The notes: generated by a model not told the origin, from the letters alone. A stretch of DNA of 64,000 bases from an uncultured Gammaproteobacteria bacterium (GCA_913060975.1 CAJXVC010000001.1:372001-436000), one strand, 5' to 3'; numbered from the stretch's first letter, positions 18,428-28,450 are shown. Numbers and translations are program-made.

Positions 18428-21186
18428 GTGGCGCTCGCTTCAACATTGCCTTGCTGGATGAAGCATTGTCGCAAGGCGCAACCATTCTTGTTCCGAATAA
18501 CCGGCTGCGCGATGCCATGCTCATGGAAATTGGCAAACAGCACGCAGGCGTCTTTCGCGCCCCTGATATCTTTGCGGTGGATATCTGGACACAATATGCC
18601 TGGACTCAATTAGCCGGTCGCGGCATTGCCCCGTGTTGCACAAAGAGAATTTTAACCGGTCATGAAGAGTTATTCTTGTGGACGCGCATCGTTGAAGACT
18701 CCATCACCCAACTACCGCTAATCAATCCTGAAGAAACCGCTGCGTCACTGAGTCGTGCCTATCAGTTCATGAAGCAATGGCAGCTCGACCAACCTGACGA
18801 TAGCGCGCTACAACAATTTACTGGCATTCCCGATATCGCCGCGTTTCTTGCCTGGAGCGAGCAATTTGAAACTCACTGTCTGGCAATCAATGCACTGCCG
18901 CTGGTCAATGCGACTGCCGAGCTGGCGCGCTTATTCAGGCAAAACCCGGAGATGGTAATCAGCGACGCTTTCACGCTGGTCAACTTCTTCCAGCCACCAC
19001 CGTTATATCGTGATTTTTTTGCCCAGCTCGGCCAAGTGAACACTATATTCACGGCAGACCCTGACAAAACCATCACGGCAGACAACAGCTCACGAGTTGC
19101 ACTTTCTGATCCTGCCAGTGAAATTCGTAGTTGCGCACAATGGGCTGCAGGTCATTTGGCCAGCGACCCGAATGCCCACATCGGTGTGATCTGCAATACA
19201 AGGGAATCCCGGCACGGTGAATTCACCCGCGCCATGGCAGACGAGCTCAACGCCGCATCGTTGTTTAATTTTAGCGGCGGCGAAGTCTTGTTTAACAGCG
19301 CAGGCTCCGCCAACAGCCTCATGTCCTGCGGCATTATTCATGATGCTTTTCTGATAATGGGCTTGAGCCAGACACAACAATCCAGTGACGAACTCTGCAG
19401 ACTCTTGCAATCGCCCTACCTGCTTGCAAGCTCACGCAACGATGCCAGCGATTCCGGTGACGAAAGCGAAGCGCGCCAACAAATGGAATTACTCATGCGG
19501 CGGCGCTTTACCAAACGTTGCGACCTGCATGAATTCAGCAATTACCTGAGCCAGGCGGATCGGGACTATAGCTGTCCGCAACTGGCCAGCACCTTGGTCC
19601 AGTTCAATACACAACTACGTGCCTGCCCCGGCAATCAATCCGCCATTGCCTGGTCAGAAACTTTTAGCGAGCTACTTGCGCTTTGCGGCTGGCCCGGCTC
19701 GAAATTGACCAGTTTCGAAACGCGTTTGTTGGAGCAATGGGATGCCACTCTGGCGAATTTTGCCCAAGCCAATGCTGCACTGGGCCCAATGACAGTACAT
19801 ACCGCAATCAATCGGTTGCGCGTACTCTGCCAGCGTACACCGCAGTGGCAGGAAACGGGATTGCACAAAGCGCTCTCATTCTATTCCGTTAACGAAGCGC
19901 TAGGTTTGCAGTTCGATCATTTGTGGTTGCTCGGTTTTGATGATCAGAGTTGGCCACAACCCACCGCACCAACGCCTTTTCTACCCCATCCATTGCAACA
20001 GCAATTCCAGCTGCCGGCGGCGACCAGTGCACAGCAATATGAAAAAGCTCGTTTGGATACAGCAGTACTGCGCCAGTCAGTATCGGGCGAGTTAATCGCC
20101 AGCTATTACGAGCGTGATGGTGATCAGGAATTTCGCCCCAGCAGTTTCATTCAGGCGTTACCAGCCCGGGACATTGAGTCCATCACGGCGCCCGGCATTA
20201 ATGCATTTGCGTTGGCCGCGCGCGGCACAACCGGACTAAGAGAGTGTGCCGATCCTGCGCATTTGCCAGTCAGTGACAATGAGCAGATCCGCGGCGGTCA
20301 TGGCGTGCTTAGTCACCAATCATCCTGCCCATTCCGCGCCTTTGCTGAACACCGCCTCATGGTGAAACCGCTCGAAGAGTTCGCCACTGGCCTGACCGCC
20401 ATGGCGCGCGGCTCAGCAATCCATCTTGCTCTTGATGAGTTGTTTGTCAGCATTCAGGACTTGCAGACCCTGACCGACCTGTCGCAGAGCGCTCGCCAAC
20501 AGCACTGCGACGACGCCGCAGAAAAAGCCATTGAGTATCTCGGTAGACACCATAAGTATTTGATGACACCCCGGTTTCGAGACATCGAGAAACGCCGTGT
20601 CGCACAGTTACTCGAGCAGTTTCTGGAACTCGAAGCGCAACGCAAACAATTCACAGTCTTGTCCAAGGAGGCCGAGCTGCAGTTTTCACGACACGGCCTG
20701 TCGCTCACTTTGAAGATTGATCGCATTGACAGACTTGCAGATGACACGCTGGCGGTGCTTGACTACAAAACCGGCAAGTCTGCTGCACGCCCGTCCACCT
20801 GGCTCGAAGAGCGACCGGAAGACATGCAGTTGCCTGTATATAGCGTAGCCGCGCTGCAACTGCAGGAAGGTTCTGTCAGCGCCGTCACCCTCGCCCATTT
20901 ACACAGTGAAAAAAGTGACTATTCAGGCTTGCTGGCCAGCGACAATTTTCACCCGCGCAAGAAGCCGGTCAGCGAAGACAAACAATTACAGATGCAATGG
21001 GATGAGTTACAGCAGCGCTTCAATACTTTAGTAGATCGCCTGGCCATGGATTTCATGCAAGGCATCACTCGCGTTGATCCTGCTCACGGCGATAGCAGCT
21101 GTCAGTTCTGCGGCCGGCAATCCTTGTGTCGCATACGCGCCACCACCGCATCGGTCGAAGCAGCTGATGAGGGGGACGCCCTATGA
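18424..21186 (+). CDS. AddB-like PD-(D/E)XK nuclease, probable DNA repair protein
   Basis: A 920-residue protein with an N-terminal helicase-like region that lacks a Walker A motif (ILVPNNRLRDAML at about 20-32) and a C-terminal RecB-type nuclease. The nuclease shows KIDRIDRL near 764-770 and LDYKTGK near 778. Cysteines near 634 (SSCPFRAFAEHR) and 893, 896 and 902 (CQFCGRQSLC) fit the AddB arrangement that holds a 4Fe-4S cluster around the nuclease. It overlaps mnmH and the following helicase gene by 4 bp each. By analogy with AddAB it should process double-strand ends for recombination. The family is usually annotated only as a probable DNA repair protein, so the AddB comparison is inference from domains and context. 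Confidence 0.85.
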   Translation: MSGARFNIALLDEALSQGATILVPNNRLRDAMLMEIGKQHAGVFRAPDIFAVDIWTQYAWTQLAGRGIAPCCTKRILTGHEELFLWTRIVEDSITQLPLINPEETAASLSRAYQFMKQWQLDQPDDSALQQFTGIPDIAAFLAWSEQFETHCLAINALPLVNATAELARLFRQNPEMVISDAFTLVNFFQPPPLYRDFFAQLGQVNTIFTADPDKTITADNSSRVALSDPASEIRSCAQWAAGHLASDPNAHIGVICNTRESRHGEFTRAMADELNAASLFNFSGGEVLFNSAGSANSLMSCGIIHDAFLIMGLSQTQQSSDELCRLLQSPYLLASSRNDASDSGDESEARQQMELLMRRRFTKRCDLHEFSNYLSQADRDYSCPQLASTLVQFNTQLRACPGNQSAIAWSETFSELLALCGWPGSKLTSFETRLLEQWDATLANFAQANAALGPMTVHTAINRLRVLCQRTPQWQETGLHKALSFYSVNEALGLQFDHLWLLGFDDQSWPQPTAPTPFLPHPLQQQFQLPAATSAQQYEKARLDTAVLRQSVSGELIASYYERDGDQEFRPSSFIQALPARDIESITAPGINAFALAARGTTGLRECADPAHLPVSDNEQIRGGHGVLSHQSSCPFRAFAEHRLMVKPLEEFATGLTAMARGSAIHLALDELFVSIQDLQTLTDLSQSARQQHCDDAAEKAIEYLGRHHKYLMTPRFRDIEKRRVAQLLEQFLELEAQRKQFTVLSKEAELQFSRHGLSLTLKIDRIDRLADDTLAVLDYKTGKSAARPSTWLEERPEDMQLPVYSVAALQLQEGSVSAVTLAHLHSEKSDYSGLLASDNFHPRKKPVSEDKQLQMQWDELQQRFNTLVDRLAMDFMQGITRVDPAHGDSSCQFCGRQSLCRIRATTASVEAADEGDAL

Positions 21187-24100
21187 CGCTAACGCTTCCT
21201 GATCAGGCGCATCGCGCGGCAGCACTCGACACGCAGGGCTCGTTTATTGTGCAGGCCCCGGCTGGCTCGGGTAAAACCGAACTGCTGACGCTACGCTATC
21301 TGTCACTGCTGGCCCAAGTCGACCAGCCGGAAGAGATTCTCGCCATTACTTTCACCAAGAAAGCGGCCAGTGAAATGCGCGACCGTATAGTCCGTACGCT
21401 GGTCTGGGCACAAAAGCATTGCGAGGAACAAAGCGAACCGGAACCGGCGTTTGAAAAAGAACGGCTCAACATCGCTCGCGCCGTATTGCAGCACAACAAC
21501 GAACTGAACTGGCATCTGCTGGAAAATCCGTCCCGATTGCGCGTACAAACCATCGACAGCTTTTGTTTTTATCTGGCCAGTCAGTTACCCGTGCTTTCCC
21601 GCATCGGTGGCGACATCAATATCAGCGAAGACGTCAGCCTGTGTTTTAACGATGCCATTAACAGCACTCTCGATCTACTCGAAACTGAAGATCCGCTTGG
21701 CGACGACATTGCTGCACTGCTGACCCATCTGGATAACAATCAAGACAAAGTCGTCAACCTGCTGACCAACCTGCTTGTCAAACGTGATCAATGGCTGACT
21801 TACGCACTTGAATTTGGCTCTGCAGGAGAAAACGCCAAGCGTTATTTACATGAATCATTGGATGGATTGATTAGCGAAAAGCTGACCGAGCTGCACGCGC
21901 AGTTGACGCCCTATTCTGCTGCACTCACCCAGTTGTTGAATTTTTCGACCAGCAATTTGATCGAGACTGAGAAACTGCATTGGCCCGAATTCGAGGCACT
22001 GAACACGCTCCCTGAACCTGACTGGGAATCAATCAAGTACTGGCAGCGTATTCCCGAGTTGTTGTTGACCAATGCTGGTACCTGGCGCAAAGCGGGTGGC
22101 ATTAGTGTGCGTAATGGCTTCCCACCAGCTGACAGCAATGGCGACAACAAGAGCCTCCACAAACAGCGCAAGACAGAGCTAGCCGAACTGATTGGCCAAT
22201 TACAAGAAACACCGCACCTGGCGGAAGCATTGCAGGAATTGCGCATGCTGCCTGCCCACAGTTTTGCTGATCAGCAGTGGCAAATACTGGAGGCCATTCT
22301 GCGCATTCTCGCGCGCTTGAGTATGCAACTATTGCTATCGTTTCGTAAATTTCGCCTGGTTGATTACTCACAGACCAGTGCCGCGGCACTGCAAGCGTTG
22401 GGCGATAGTGATGCACCAACCGATATCGCTCTGGCGCTGGACAATAAGCTGCAACACATTCTGGTTGACGAATTCCAGGACACCTCGCGCGCCCAGCTAC
22501 AATTGCTGGAACGACTTATCGATGGCTGGCTGCCGGATGATGGCCGCACCTTGTTTCTGGTCGGCGATGCCATGCAATCCTGCTACAGCTTCCGTAATGC
22601 CAACGTGGGTATCTACCTGGATGTGCGGCAACGCGGCATCGGACAATTTCCACTGCAAACGCTGGATTTATCTGCCAACTTTCGCTCCCAGTCGAAAATT
22701 GTCTCGTGGGTCAATACGCTGTTCAGCCAGGCATTTCCTGAAAACGCCGACAGCAGTCGCGGCGCTGTGCCCTACTCCTTGGCCAACCCGGTGCACGATG
22801 CCGACCCACAGTTCGGCATTGGCATTAATCTGATCCGTCACGGCAATGAACATAAAGAGGCTGCCAAAGACTATGAAGCCCAGCGCGTCATTGAGCATGT
22901 GCAAACGCTACAACAAAGCGACGCTGACGCCAGCATTGCCATTCTGGCGCGCAGTCGCTCGCACTTTACGCGAATTATTGCCGCACTCGAACAAGCCAAC
23001 ATTGCCTGGCAAGCAACAGATATTGATCGCATGGCCTCACTCGGCGTCATTGAAGATGCGCTAAGCCTGACCCGCGCCGTGCTTAACAAAGCCGATCGTC
23101 TGGCTTGGCTTGGCATTTTGCGCGCGCCTTGGGTTGGACTCAAGGTGAATGAATTGCTCATCGTTACCGGTCAGGCAGAAAAGGGCTCGATCTGGCAGGC
23201 GCTATTACATTTGCATGATGGCGGTTTTACCGATTTCACTGCTGACACTCGACAACGACTGCAGGATTTCGTCAAGGTAATGCGCTTCGCTATTGCCCTG
23301 CGCTACCGTAAGTCCCTGCGGCAACTGATTGAAGCCAGCTGGACGTTATTGCGCGGCATCGATTGTTGTGAATCTGACAAAGAGCTGGACAGCATTGCTC
23401 ACTATTTTTCATTGTTGGAACACCATGAAAAAGCCGGCGGCCTAGCCAATTTTCATGAGTTTGAAGAAACTGTGCGGCAATCTTTTGTACCCGCCCGGCA
23501 CCGCGAAAGTGACACCAGCGCCGTGCAGTTGCTGACCATGCATAAAGCCAAAGGACTGGAATATGACCATGTTATTCTGCCTTGTCTGGCCGCTGGCACA
23601 GCCCGGGATAGCAGCGAACTGTTACGCTGGCACGAACGACTTGATAGTCATGGCGAATCGCGCCTGTTTCTTGCCGCGCTAACCGCTACCGGGGCTGACG
23701 ATGACCCGCTGTACCAACTTCTCAAACACGAGGCCAGGTTAAAAGCCGAATTCGAAAGCACACGATTGCTGTACATCGCCGTCACTCGCGCCTGCAAATC
23801 AGCCTTGTTATTGGCGACGGTTCAGGAAGACGACAAATCCGATAATCAGTTTGGTGTCAGGGACCCAATTAACAATAGTCTCTTGGCCAGAATCTGGCCC
23901 CACTTTGACAAAGTTGCGAGCGATATAGCGGTCAGCGATCTGCCTGCTGAAGCCAGTCACACCCAGGCTGTTGCGACAACTCAGGAGACGACTGCTTTAG
24001 CCACCCAATTCAATCAGCTTGACCGCGGCATAGCCTTGCCTACAGAACTTGCCGAAACACTGGCCAGGCAATTACAGGCCTTGGCTGATGAAACTGCCAG

Positions 24101-24719
24101 CGACGATGCTCTGCTGACTGACAATGAAAACACAGCTGCGCAGTCGAATGCCGATAGACCAGCATCTGAAGAGCCCGAACGCGATCCAGTGGCTGCCATG
24201 CGCGGCATCCTGATCCACAGTGCGTTCGAAGCGTTTGTGGCAGACCCACAAGCCTTTCGCGAACGCCTGCCTGGCTTACGGGATTATTGGGAGGGCCAGC
24301 TCTGCGCGGTAGTCGGCGCTGCGAACGAGCGTCAGGCCCTGATAGCGGATATCGAGCAGGTTATTAACAAGTGCCTGAGCGATGGGGCCACGAACTGGAT
24401 ATTTGACAACCAACTAACAGACCACGCCTGCGAACTGCGGCTTTGCTATGGCAAACCTGAGGGACTCAAGGAATACGTTGTGGATCGCACCTTTGTCGAT
24501 GCCGACGGTGTGCGCTGGATCATCGATTACAAATCGTCAACGCCGCGCGCAGACCAAACATCTGCGCAATTCGTCAGCGAACAGATTGAGAAATACCGCG
24601 GCCAGCTGCGCAACTATCAATTCCTGTTCTCGCGCATGGAAGACAAACCGGTTAAAACCGCTCTTTACCTGACCGCACTGCAGCAACTGGAAGTCGTCAC
24701 CGCGGACCTTTCTATTTAG
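21183..24719 (+). CDS. AddA-like UvrD-family helicase-nuclease
   Basis: A 1178-residue superfamily 1 helicase with Walker A APAGSGKTELL at about 25-35, AITFTKKAA near 55, motif II ILVDEFQDTS near 425, motif V LLTMHKAKGLEYDHV near 782 and motif VI RLLYIAVTRA near 860. The C-terminus contains a second RecB-type nuclease (RWIIDYKSS near 1110). This is the AddA layout: an ATP-driven translocase with its own nuclease. Its start overlaps the AddB-like gene (ATGA). Together they form a candidate double-strand-end resection enzyme. Whether recBCD also exists in this genome cannot be told from the window. In-frame stop codons recur every 9 nt just after its end. Confidence 0.87.
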   Translation: MTLTLPDQAHRAAALDTQGSFIVQAPAGSGKTELLTLRYLSLLAQVDQPEEILAITFTKKAASEMRDRIVRTLVWAQKHCEEQSEPEPAFEKERLNIARAVLQHNNELNWHLLENPSRLRVQTIDSFCFYLASQLPVLSRIGGDINISEDVSLCFNDAINSTLDLLETEDPLGDDIAALLTHLDNNQDKVVNLLTNLLVKRDQWLTYALEFGSAGENAKRYLHESLDGLISEKLTELHAQLTPYSAALTQLLNFSTSNLIETEKLHWPEFEALNTLPEPDWESIKYWQRIPELLLTNAGTWRKAGGISVRNGFPPADSNGDNKSLHKQRKTELAELIGQLQETPHLAEALQELRMLPAHSFADQQWQILEAILRILARLSMQLLLSFRKFRLVDYSQTSAAALQALGDSDAPTDIALALDNKLQHILVDEFQDTSRAQLQLLERLIDGWLPDDGRTLFLVGDAMQSCYSFRNANVGIYLDVRQRGIGQFPLQTLDLSANFRSQSKIVSWVNTLFSQAFPENADSSRGAVPYSLANPVHDADPQFGIGINLIRHGNEHKEAAKDYEAQRVIEHVQTLQQSDADASIAILARSRSHFTRIIAALEQANIAWQATDIDRMASLGVIEDALSLTRAVLNKADRLAWLGILRAPWVGLKVNELLIVTGQAEKGSIWQALLHLHDGGFTDFTADTRQRLQDFVKVMRFAIALRYRKSLRQLIEASWTLLRGIDCCESDKELDSIAHYFSLLEHHEKAGGLANFHEFEETVRQSFVPARHRESDTSAVQLLTMHKAKGLEYDHVILPCLAAGTARDSSELLRWHERLDSHGESRLFLAALTATGADDDPLYQLLKHEARLKAEFESTRLLYIAVTRACKSALLLATVQEDDKSDNQFGVRDPINNSLLARIWPHFDKVASDIAVSDLPAEASHTQAVATTQETTALATQFNQLDRGIALPTELAETLARQLQALADETASDDALLTDNENTAAQSNADRPASEEPERDPVAAMRGILIHSAFEAFVADPQAFRERLPGLRDYWEGQLCAVVGAANERQALIADIEQVINKCLSDGATNWIFDNQLTDHACELRLCYGKPEGLKEYVVDRTFVDADGVRWIIDYKSSTPRADQTSAQFVSEQIEKYRGQLRNYQFLFSRMEDKPVKTALYLTALQQLEVVTADLSI

Positions 24720-24746
24720 CCTACCTAGCCAACTTAGTCAGCTTGA
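24717..24746 (+). repeat. 9-nt ladder of in-frame stop codons after the AddA-like gene
   Basis: The stop TAG at 24717 is followed in the same frame by TAG at 24726, TAG at 24735 and TGA at 24744. The sequence between reads as a degenerate 9-bp repeat, TAG then six bases. It is short, so it could be chance. Confidence 0.45.
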
Positions 24747-24754
24747 CTACAGCT

Positions 24755-25312
24755 TCAGGATGCGTCACTGGCATCTACCGCGTAGATACCGTCCACGTTA
24801 CGCAGGTAACCTTTGTAATCCATACCGTAGCCATATAGATAAAAATCTTCTGCTTGCAGCCCGACATAATCGGCATTGATAGCATTCAGTTTGCGATCAT
24901 GAAGCTTGGCGATCAGCACCGCTGAGTACACCGCACTTGCGCCCTGCTGCCGACAGTATTCCACGATACTGGCCAGTGTCGCGCCCTGATCGAGAATATC
25001 ATCGACGATTAATACATTTCGGCCTTGCAAGTCGGTATCAGGCTCACGCAACCAGGTAAGTTCGGCACCAGAGGTGGAATTGCCGTAGCGTGTCGCATGC
25101 AAGTAATCCAGTTGCATCGGAAAATCGAGTCGCAAAGCCAATTGCGCGACAGTTATTACTGCGCCATTCATCACGCTAAGCACAACCGGATTACTGTTGC
25201 GCAGATCTGCAGTAATAGCCTGCGCCATGTGATCAAGTGCAACAGCAATCTGTTCACTGGTAAAAAGACAACTGGCCCGCTTATGAACAGCGAGGACGTT
25301 TTCGGGAGTCAT
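24755..25312 (-). CDS. hpt: Hypoxanthine-guanine phosphoribosyltransferase
   Basis: A 185-residue purine salvage enzyme that converts hypoxanthine or guanine plus PRPP to IMP or GMP. The PRPP-binding loop is VLIVDDILDQGATL at residues 100-113. Other conserved segments are VLSVMNGAV (44-52), LHATRYGNSTSG (71-82) and the C-terminal YGYGMDYKGYLRN. The sequence resembles the Pseudomonas enzyme of the same length more than E. coli Hpt. It is convergent with the AddA-like gene, with 35 bp between stops. The MscS-type channel gene lies just upstream on the same strand with 30 bp between, so they may be co-transcribed. Confidence 0.9.
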   Translation of the reverse strand: MTPENVLAVHKRASCLFTSEQIAVALDHMAQAITADLRNSNPVVLSVMNGAVITVAQLALRLDFPMQLDYLHATRYGNSTSGAELTWLREPDTDLQGRNVLIVDDILDQGATLASIVEYCRQQGASAVYSAVLIAKLHDRKLNAINADYVGLQAEDFYLYGYGMDYKGYLRNVDGIYAVDASDAS

Positions 25313-25342
25313 AAACAGTCCGTTAATAGTGAGTGCAAGATA

Positions 25343-26488
25343 TCAAGACGAGGCAGGACCCGATTCGGGCTCTCGCTCTTGCCCAGGTTCTGGTTCAGGC
25401 CGCAAGGCATCCAGACCGTCGAGCGTCATGGTTGGGAAGGCAAAATCCGCATCATGCTGATGCACTATTTCGACAATTTTCAGCAACACATCTTCTTTAA
25501 CGCCATGAAATTCAATCCAGTTGACTGTCTTGGTAAAACAGTAAATGAAGAAATTGAGCGAGCTGGCGCCATACTCATTGAAATTCACAATCATGGTCTG
25601 AGTCGTGTCTATGTCGTCATGGGCGGTGAGCATGTGTTTCACATCATCAACAATACTCTGCATCTTGGCAGAGTCCTGATAACGAATCCCGATAGTTTCA
25701 CGAATGCGGCGATTGTGCATGCGCGAGGGGTTTTCCAGTGCCAGCTTGGTAAATACGCTATTCGGGATATACAAAGGCCGTTTGTCGAATGTGCGCACCA
25801 CAGTCAAGCGCCAGCCGATATGCTCAACAGTGCCTTCTATCTCACGATCAGGAGAGCGTATCCAGTCGCCTATGGCGAAAGGTCGATCGAGATAGATCAT
25901 CAGGCTGCCAAAAAAATTGGCTAACAAATCCTGCGCCGCAAAACCAACAGCAATTCCGCCGACACCGCCGAAAGCCAGCAAGGCGGTAATTTCTATGCCC
26001 AGCGTGGGCAGGATAATCATGACTGCGGAGATAATGACTGACAGTCGCAGTAACTTGGTCAGCGCATTCAGCGTTGTCGCATCAAGCTTTGTGCCCTCGG
26101 ATTGCGCCTCATCGCGCATCTTCTCCAGCAGCTGCTTCTCAGCTTCGTTGATGAAGCGCCACAGAAACAACATGACCAGAATGATCAGGGTCAGTTGTCT
26201 CACAACCGCCAGATTCGGATCGGACACTAATTCCAGATCAACATAACCCTCGCTGATCTCGATGCTCCAGATCAGCCCCATGATGAGGATGAACCAACTC
26301 AGTGGTCCGCGCGCCGCCGCAAACAAGGCATCGTCCCAGGTGTTTTTGGTTTTAGTCAGTTGCCGACCCAGCACGCGCAGCAAACGCAATGCTACCGCGC
26401 GCACCAGCAAGGTTGCTGTGACAACCAGAAAGAGTTCAAGCCCCCACCCCAGTTCACTCAAGCTTTCCAAACCCAATATTTCTTCCAT
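25343..26488 (-). CDS. MscS-family mechanosensitive ion channel
   Basis: A 381-residue membrane protein with predicted helices near 14-40, 65-82, 95-113 and 145-165, then the pore-lining helix with GGVGGIAVGFAAQDLLANFFGS (about 174-195). That glycine/alanine-rich segment and the following IYLDRPFAIGDWI mark the MscS domain. A cytoplasmic beta/alpha domain follows. Such channels open under membrane tension to release solutes on hypo-osmotic shock. The five-helix layout and length are closer to YbdG/YnaI-type channels than to minimal MscS. The last 25 residues are Glu/Pro-rich. Conductance and ion preference cannot be predicted. Confidence 0.88.
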   Translation of the reverse strand: MEEILGLESLSELGWGLELFLVVTATLLVRAVALRLLRVLGRQLTKTKNTWDDALFAAARGPLSWFILIMGLIWSIEISEGYVDLELVSDPNLAVVRQLTLIILVMLFLWRFINEAEKQLLEKMRDEAQSEGTKLDATTLNALTKLLRLSVIISAVMIILPTLGIEITALLAFGGVGGIAVGFAAQDLLANFFGSLMIYLDRPFAIGDWIRSPDREIEGTVEHIGWRLTVVRTFDKRPLYIPNSVFTKLALENPSRMHNRRIRETIGIRYQDSAKMQSIVDDVKHMLTAHDDIDTTQTMIVNFNEYGASSLNFFIYCFTKTVNWIEFHGVKEDVLLKIVEIVHQHDADFAFPTMTLDGLDALRPEPEPGQEREPESGPASS

Positions 26489-26551
26489 CTATTCTCTTCT
26501 ATCAGTTATCAGTCGATTTGATTTTCAAAGTAGCGCTATGCACGGGTACCG

Positions 26552-27583
26552 CTAGTGATTCATTAATTCAGCGATAGCTTGCTCAGCCGCTTGCCAGCGT
26601 GACTGCGAAAACAACTCCTGAATACCCTCAGCCGGATTGGCGCGCAGCCGGTGCAAACGTGTGCTTTGCTCGCAGCCTTGCGCAACCAGCCAGTCTCGCG
26701 CCTCGAGCGCCGCAGTACGATCATTGCAGACCAGCATCATGTCACAGCCCGCGGCCACCGCTTTGGCCATTCTGGCGCTGACACTGCCAACGCTATGCGC
26801 GGCGGTCATGGTCAGGTCATCGCTAAAGATAATCCCATCAAAGGTCAATTCCTGCCGCAATTTCTCTTGTAGCCAGTAAGTGGAAAAACCGGCACATTGG
26901 GAATCAAGATTACTGTACACCACATGCGCGGGCATAACTGCGTCCAGCACGTCTGTGCAGCGCTCGAAGACATTGAAATCTTTACTCAGAATCTCCTCGC
27001 CAGCCCGGGTATCTTCAGGCAACTCCAGGTGTGAATCGGCAACTACATTGCCGTGCCCGGGATAGTGTTTGCCAGTCGCTATCATGCCGGCTTCATGCAT
27101 GCCGTCGATATAGGCATGGGCCAGCGTTACTACGGAGTCAACGTCAGCGGCAAACGCGCGATCGGCAATGATTTGGCTCGCGGCCGAATACAGGTCCAGC
27201 ACTGGCGCGAAACTGAAATCCAGCCCCACACGCAATAGCTCCGCTGCCATGAGCCAGCCGCACTCGCGCGCCAGATCGATTGCGCCGTCGGGATCACTGC
27301 TATAGCGCTGACCGATTAAACTGAGCGGCGGCAGCAAGGTAAACTGCTCCTTGAATCGCTGCACGCGGCCGCCTTCCTGATCGACGGCGATCAGCATGTT
27401 GGAATTGATCGCCCGCACTGACTGTACCAGCGCCTGCACTTGCTCTGGCGAACCGTAATTACGGCTGAACAGTATCAAACCGCCGACCGCTGGGTGAGCC
27501 AACAGTTCCTTGTCATCCTCGGTCAGCATCTGCCCGTCAATATCGAGCATCAATCGGCCAAGTAACGGTGTTTCACTAGCCAT
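26552..27583 (-). CDS. nagZ: Beta-N-acetylhexosaminidase NagZ
   Basis: A 343-residue glycoside hydrolase family 3 enzyme of the cytoplasm that removes N-acetylglucosamine from 1,6-anhydromuropeptides during peptidoglycan recycling. The family motif KHYPGHG is at 172-178, followed by the flexible loop VVADSHLELP. The nucleophile region FSDDLTM is at 253-259. Length and sequence are typical of proteobacterial NagZ. It is a single gene, divergent from the DUF6763-lexA side. In bacteria with inducible ampC its product feeds the AmpR signal, but no ampC or ampR is seen here. Confidence 0.94.
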   Translation of the reverse strand: MASETPLLGRLMLDIDGQMLTEDDKELLAHPAVGGLILFSRNYGSPEQVQALVQSVRAINSNMLIAVDQEGGRVQRFKEQFTLLPPLSLIGQRYSSDPDGAIDLARECGWLMAAELLRVGLDFSFAPVLDLYSAASQIIADRAFAADVDSVVTLAHAYIDGMHEAGMIATGKHYPGHGNVVADSHLELPEDTRAGEEILSKDFNVFERCTDVLDAVMPAHVVYSNLDSQCAGFSTYWLQEKLRQELTFDGIIFSDDLTMTAAHSVGSVSARMAKAVAAGCDMMLVCNDRTAALEARDWLVAQGCEQSTRLHRLRANPAEGIQELFSQSRWQAAEQAIAELMNH

Positions 27584-27903
27584 GGTCGGTTCCCTGTGCT
27601 GAAAGTCGGCGAATTATTACAGAAAGGCCCCAAGTGGGCAAAAATGACAATTCGCTGAAACTCAAATGCTTAGACGCCAGTGTTAGATTCAACACTTACC
27701 TTGTTACAATTTTCCTGACGAAAGGGCTTTTCTTTTGCGATCCATTATATCTATAGTGACTCTTACTAACTCCCGTGCGTGATTCAAAACGCCGGGAAAT
27801 ATCGTTTATAGTCAGCTCAAGAGAGATTTGCAGCCGGAGAAAACCAAGACCAAAGTAATCAAAATTTATAGACATCACTAACTAGTGATCAGGAGACGCA
27901 GCC
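27584..27903. other. Divergent intergenic region nagZ / DUF6763
   Basis: This gap of about 320 bp must hold the promoters of two diverging genes. The only structure I could find is a small inverted repeat AGTGTT/AACACT with a 6-nt spacer (27679-27696). No convincing -35/-10 pair was seen on either strand. Confidence 0.45.
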
Positions 27904-28230
27904 ATGAACACCCTCATGCCTGAAGTATCCGCCTGGTACCAGGACGTAGTCAGCGGAAGCTTGTTCGAAGTTGTAGCGATCGACGAAGCCAGCGGGACCA
28001 TCGAATTCCAGATGATCGATGGTGAAGTTGGTGAATATGACAACAGCACCTGGCGCCACCTGTACCTCACCCCCGCCGAAGCCCCCGAGGATTGGCGCAG
28101 CCCCTACGAAATCGGCCATGAAGACGGCGCCTACAATGATCAAACCATGGTGCCAGAGAACTTCTCCGGGGCCCTGTCAGAATACGAACCCGATTTGCTC
28201 GACTACGGCGACGATTTCCAGGTTCTCTAA
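27904..28230 (+). CDS. DUF6763 family small protein
   Basis: A 108-residue acidic protein with no signal peptide or membrane helix. Conserved-looking features are WYQDVVSGSLFEVVAID, FQMIDGEVGEYDNSTWRHL, then EAPEDWRSPYEI and YNDQTMVPENFSGALSEYEPD. I recognise this pattern from small uncharacterised gammaproteobacterial proteins annotated as DUF6763, often found next to lexA. The first half could form a compact beta-barrel like Tudor/SH3 folds; that is a guess. A good ribosome-binding site (AGGAG) precedes the ATG. It lies 246 bp upstream of lexA on the same strand, but lexA has its own SOS promoter. No function is known. Confidence 0.72.
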   Translation: MNTLMPEVSAWYQDVVSGSLFEVVAIDEASGTIEFQMIDGEVGEYDNSTWRHLYLTPAEAPEDWRSPYEIGHEDGAYNDQTMVPENFSGALSEYEPDLLDYGDDFQVL

Positions 28231-28417
28231 GCCAGCAACTGCACCCCCCGCACTCCGTCCTGGTTCTCCTGCGTCACCACTGCGCGCATCGACGGACCAA
28301 CTCCCGGCTACCGCAGTCCGGGTATGATCTGAGATCCCCCGCTACACCTCCAGTACTTACGATCTGGCGCCAACATTTTGGCCAATCAGCCACTTTATAT
28401 TGCCCGCTAAAGAAATC

Positions 28418-28450
28418 TTGAGATCATCAGATAACTGTATATAATTACAG
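28418..28450 (+). promoter_or_regulatory. lexA promoter with overlapping LexA (SOS) box
   Basis: The 16-bp sequence CTGTATATAATTACAG (28435-28450) is a near-perfect LexA box of the CTG-N10-CAG type. The -35 TTGAGA (28418-28423) and a consensus -10 TATAAT (28440-28445) are 16 bp apart, and the -10 lies wholly inside the box. LexA binding should therefore block its own promoter directly. The expected start site is near 28452, with a 25-nt leader. Confidence 0.93.
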
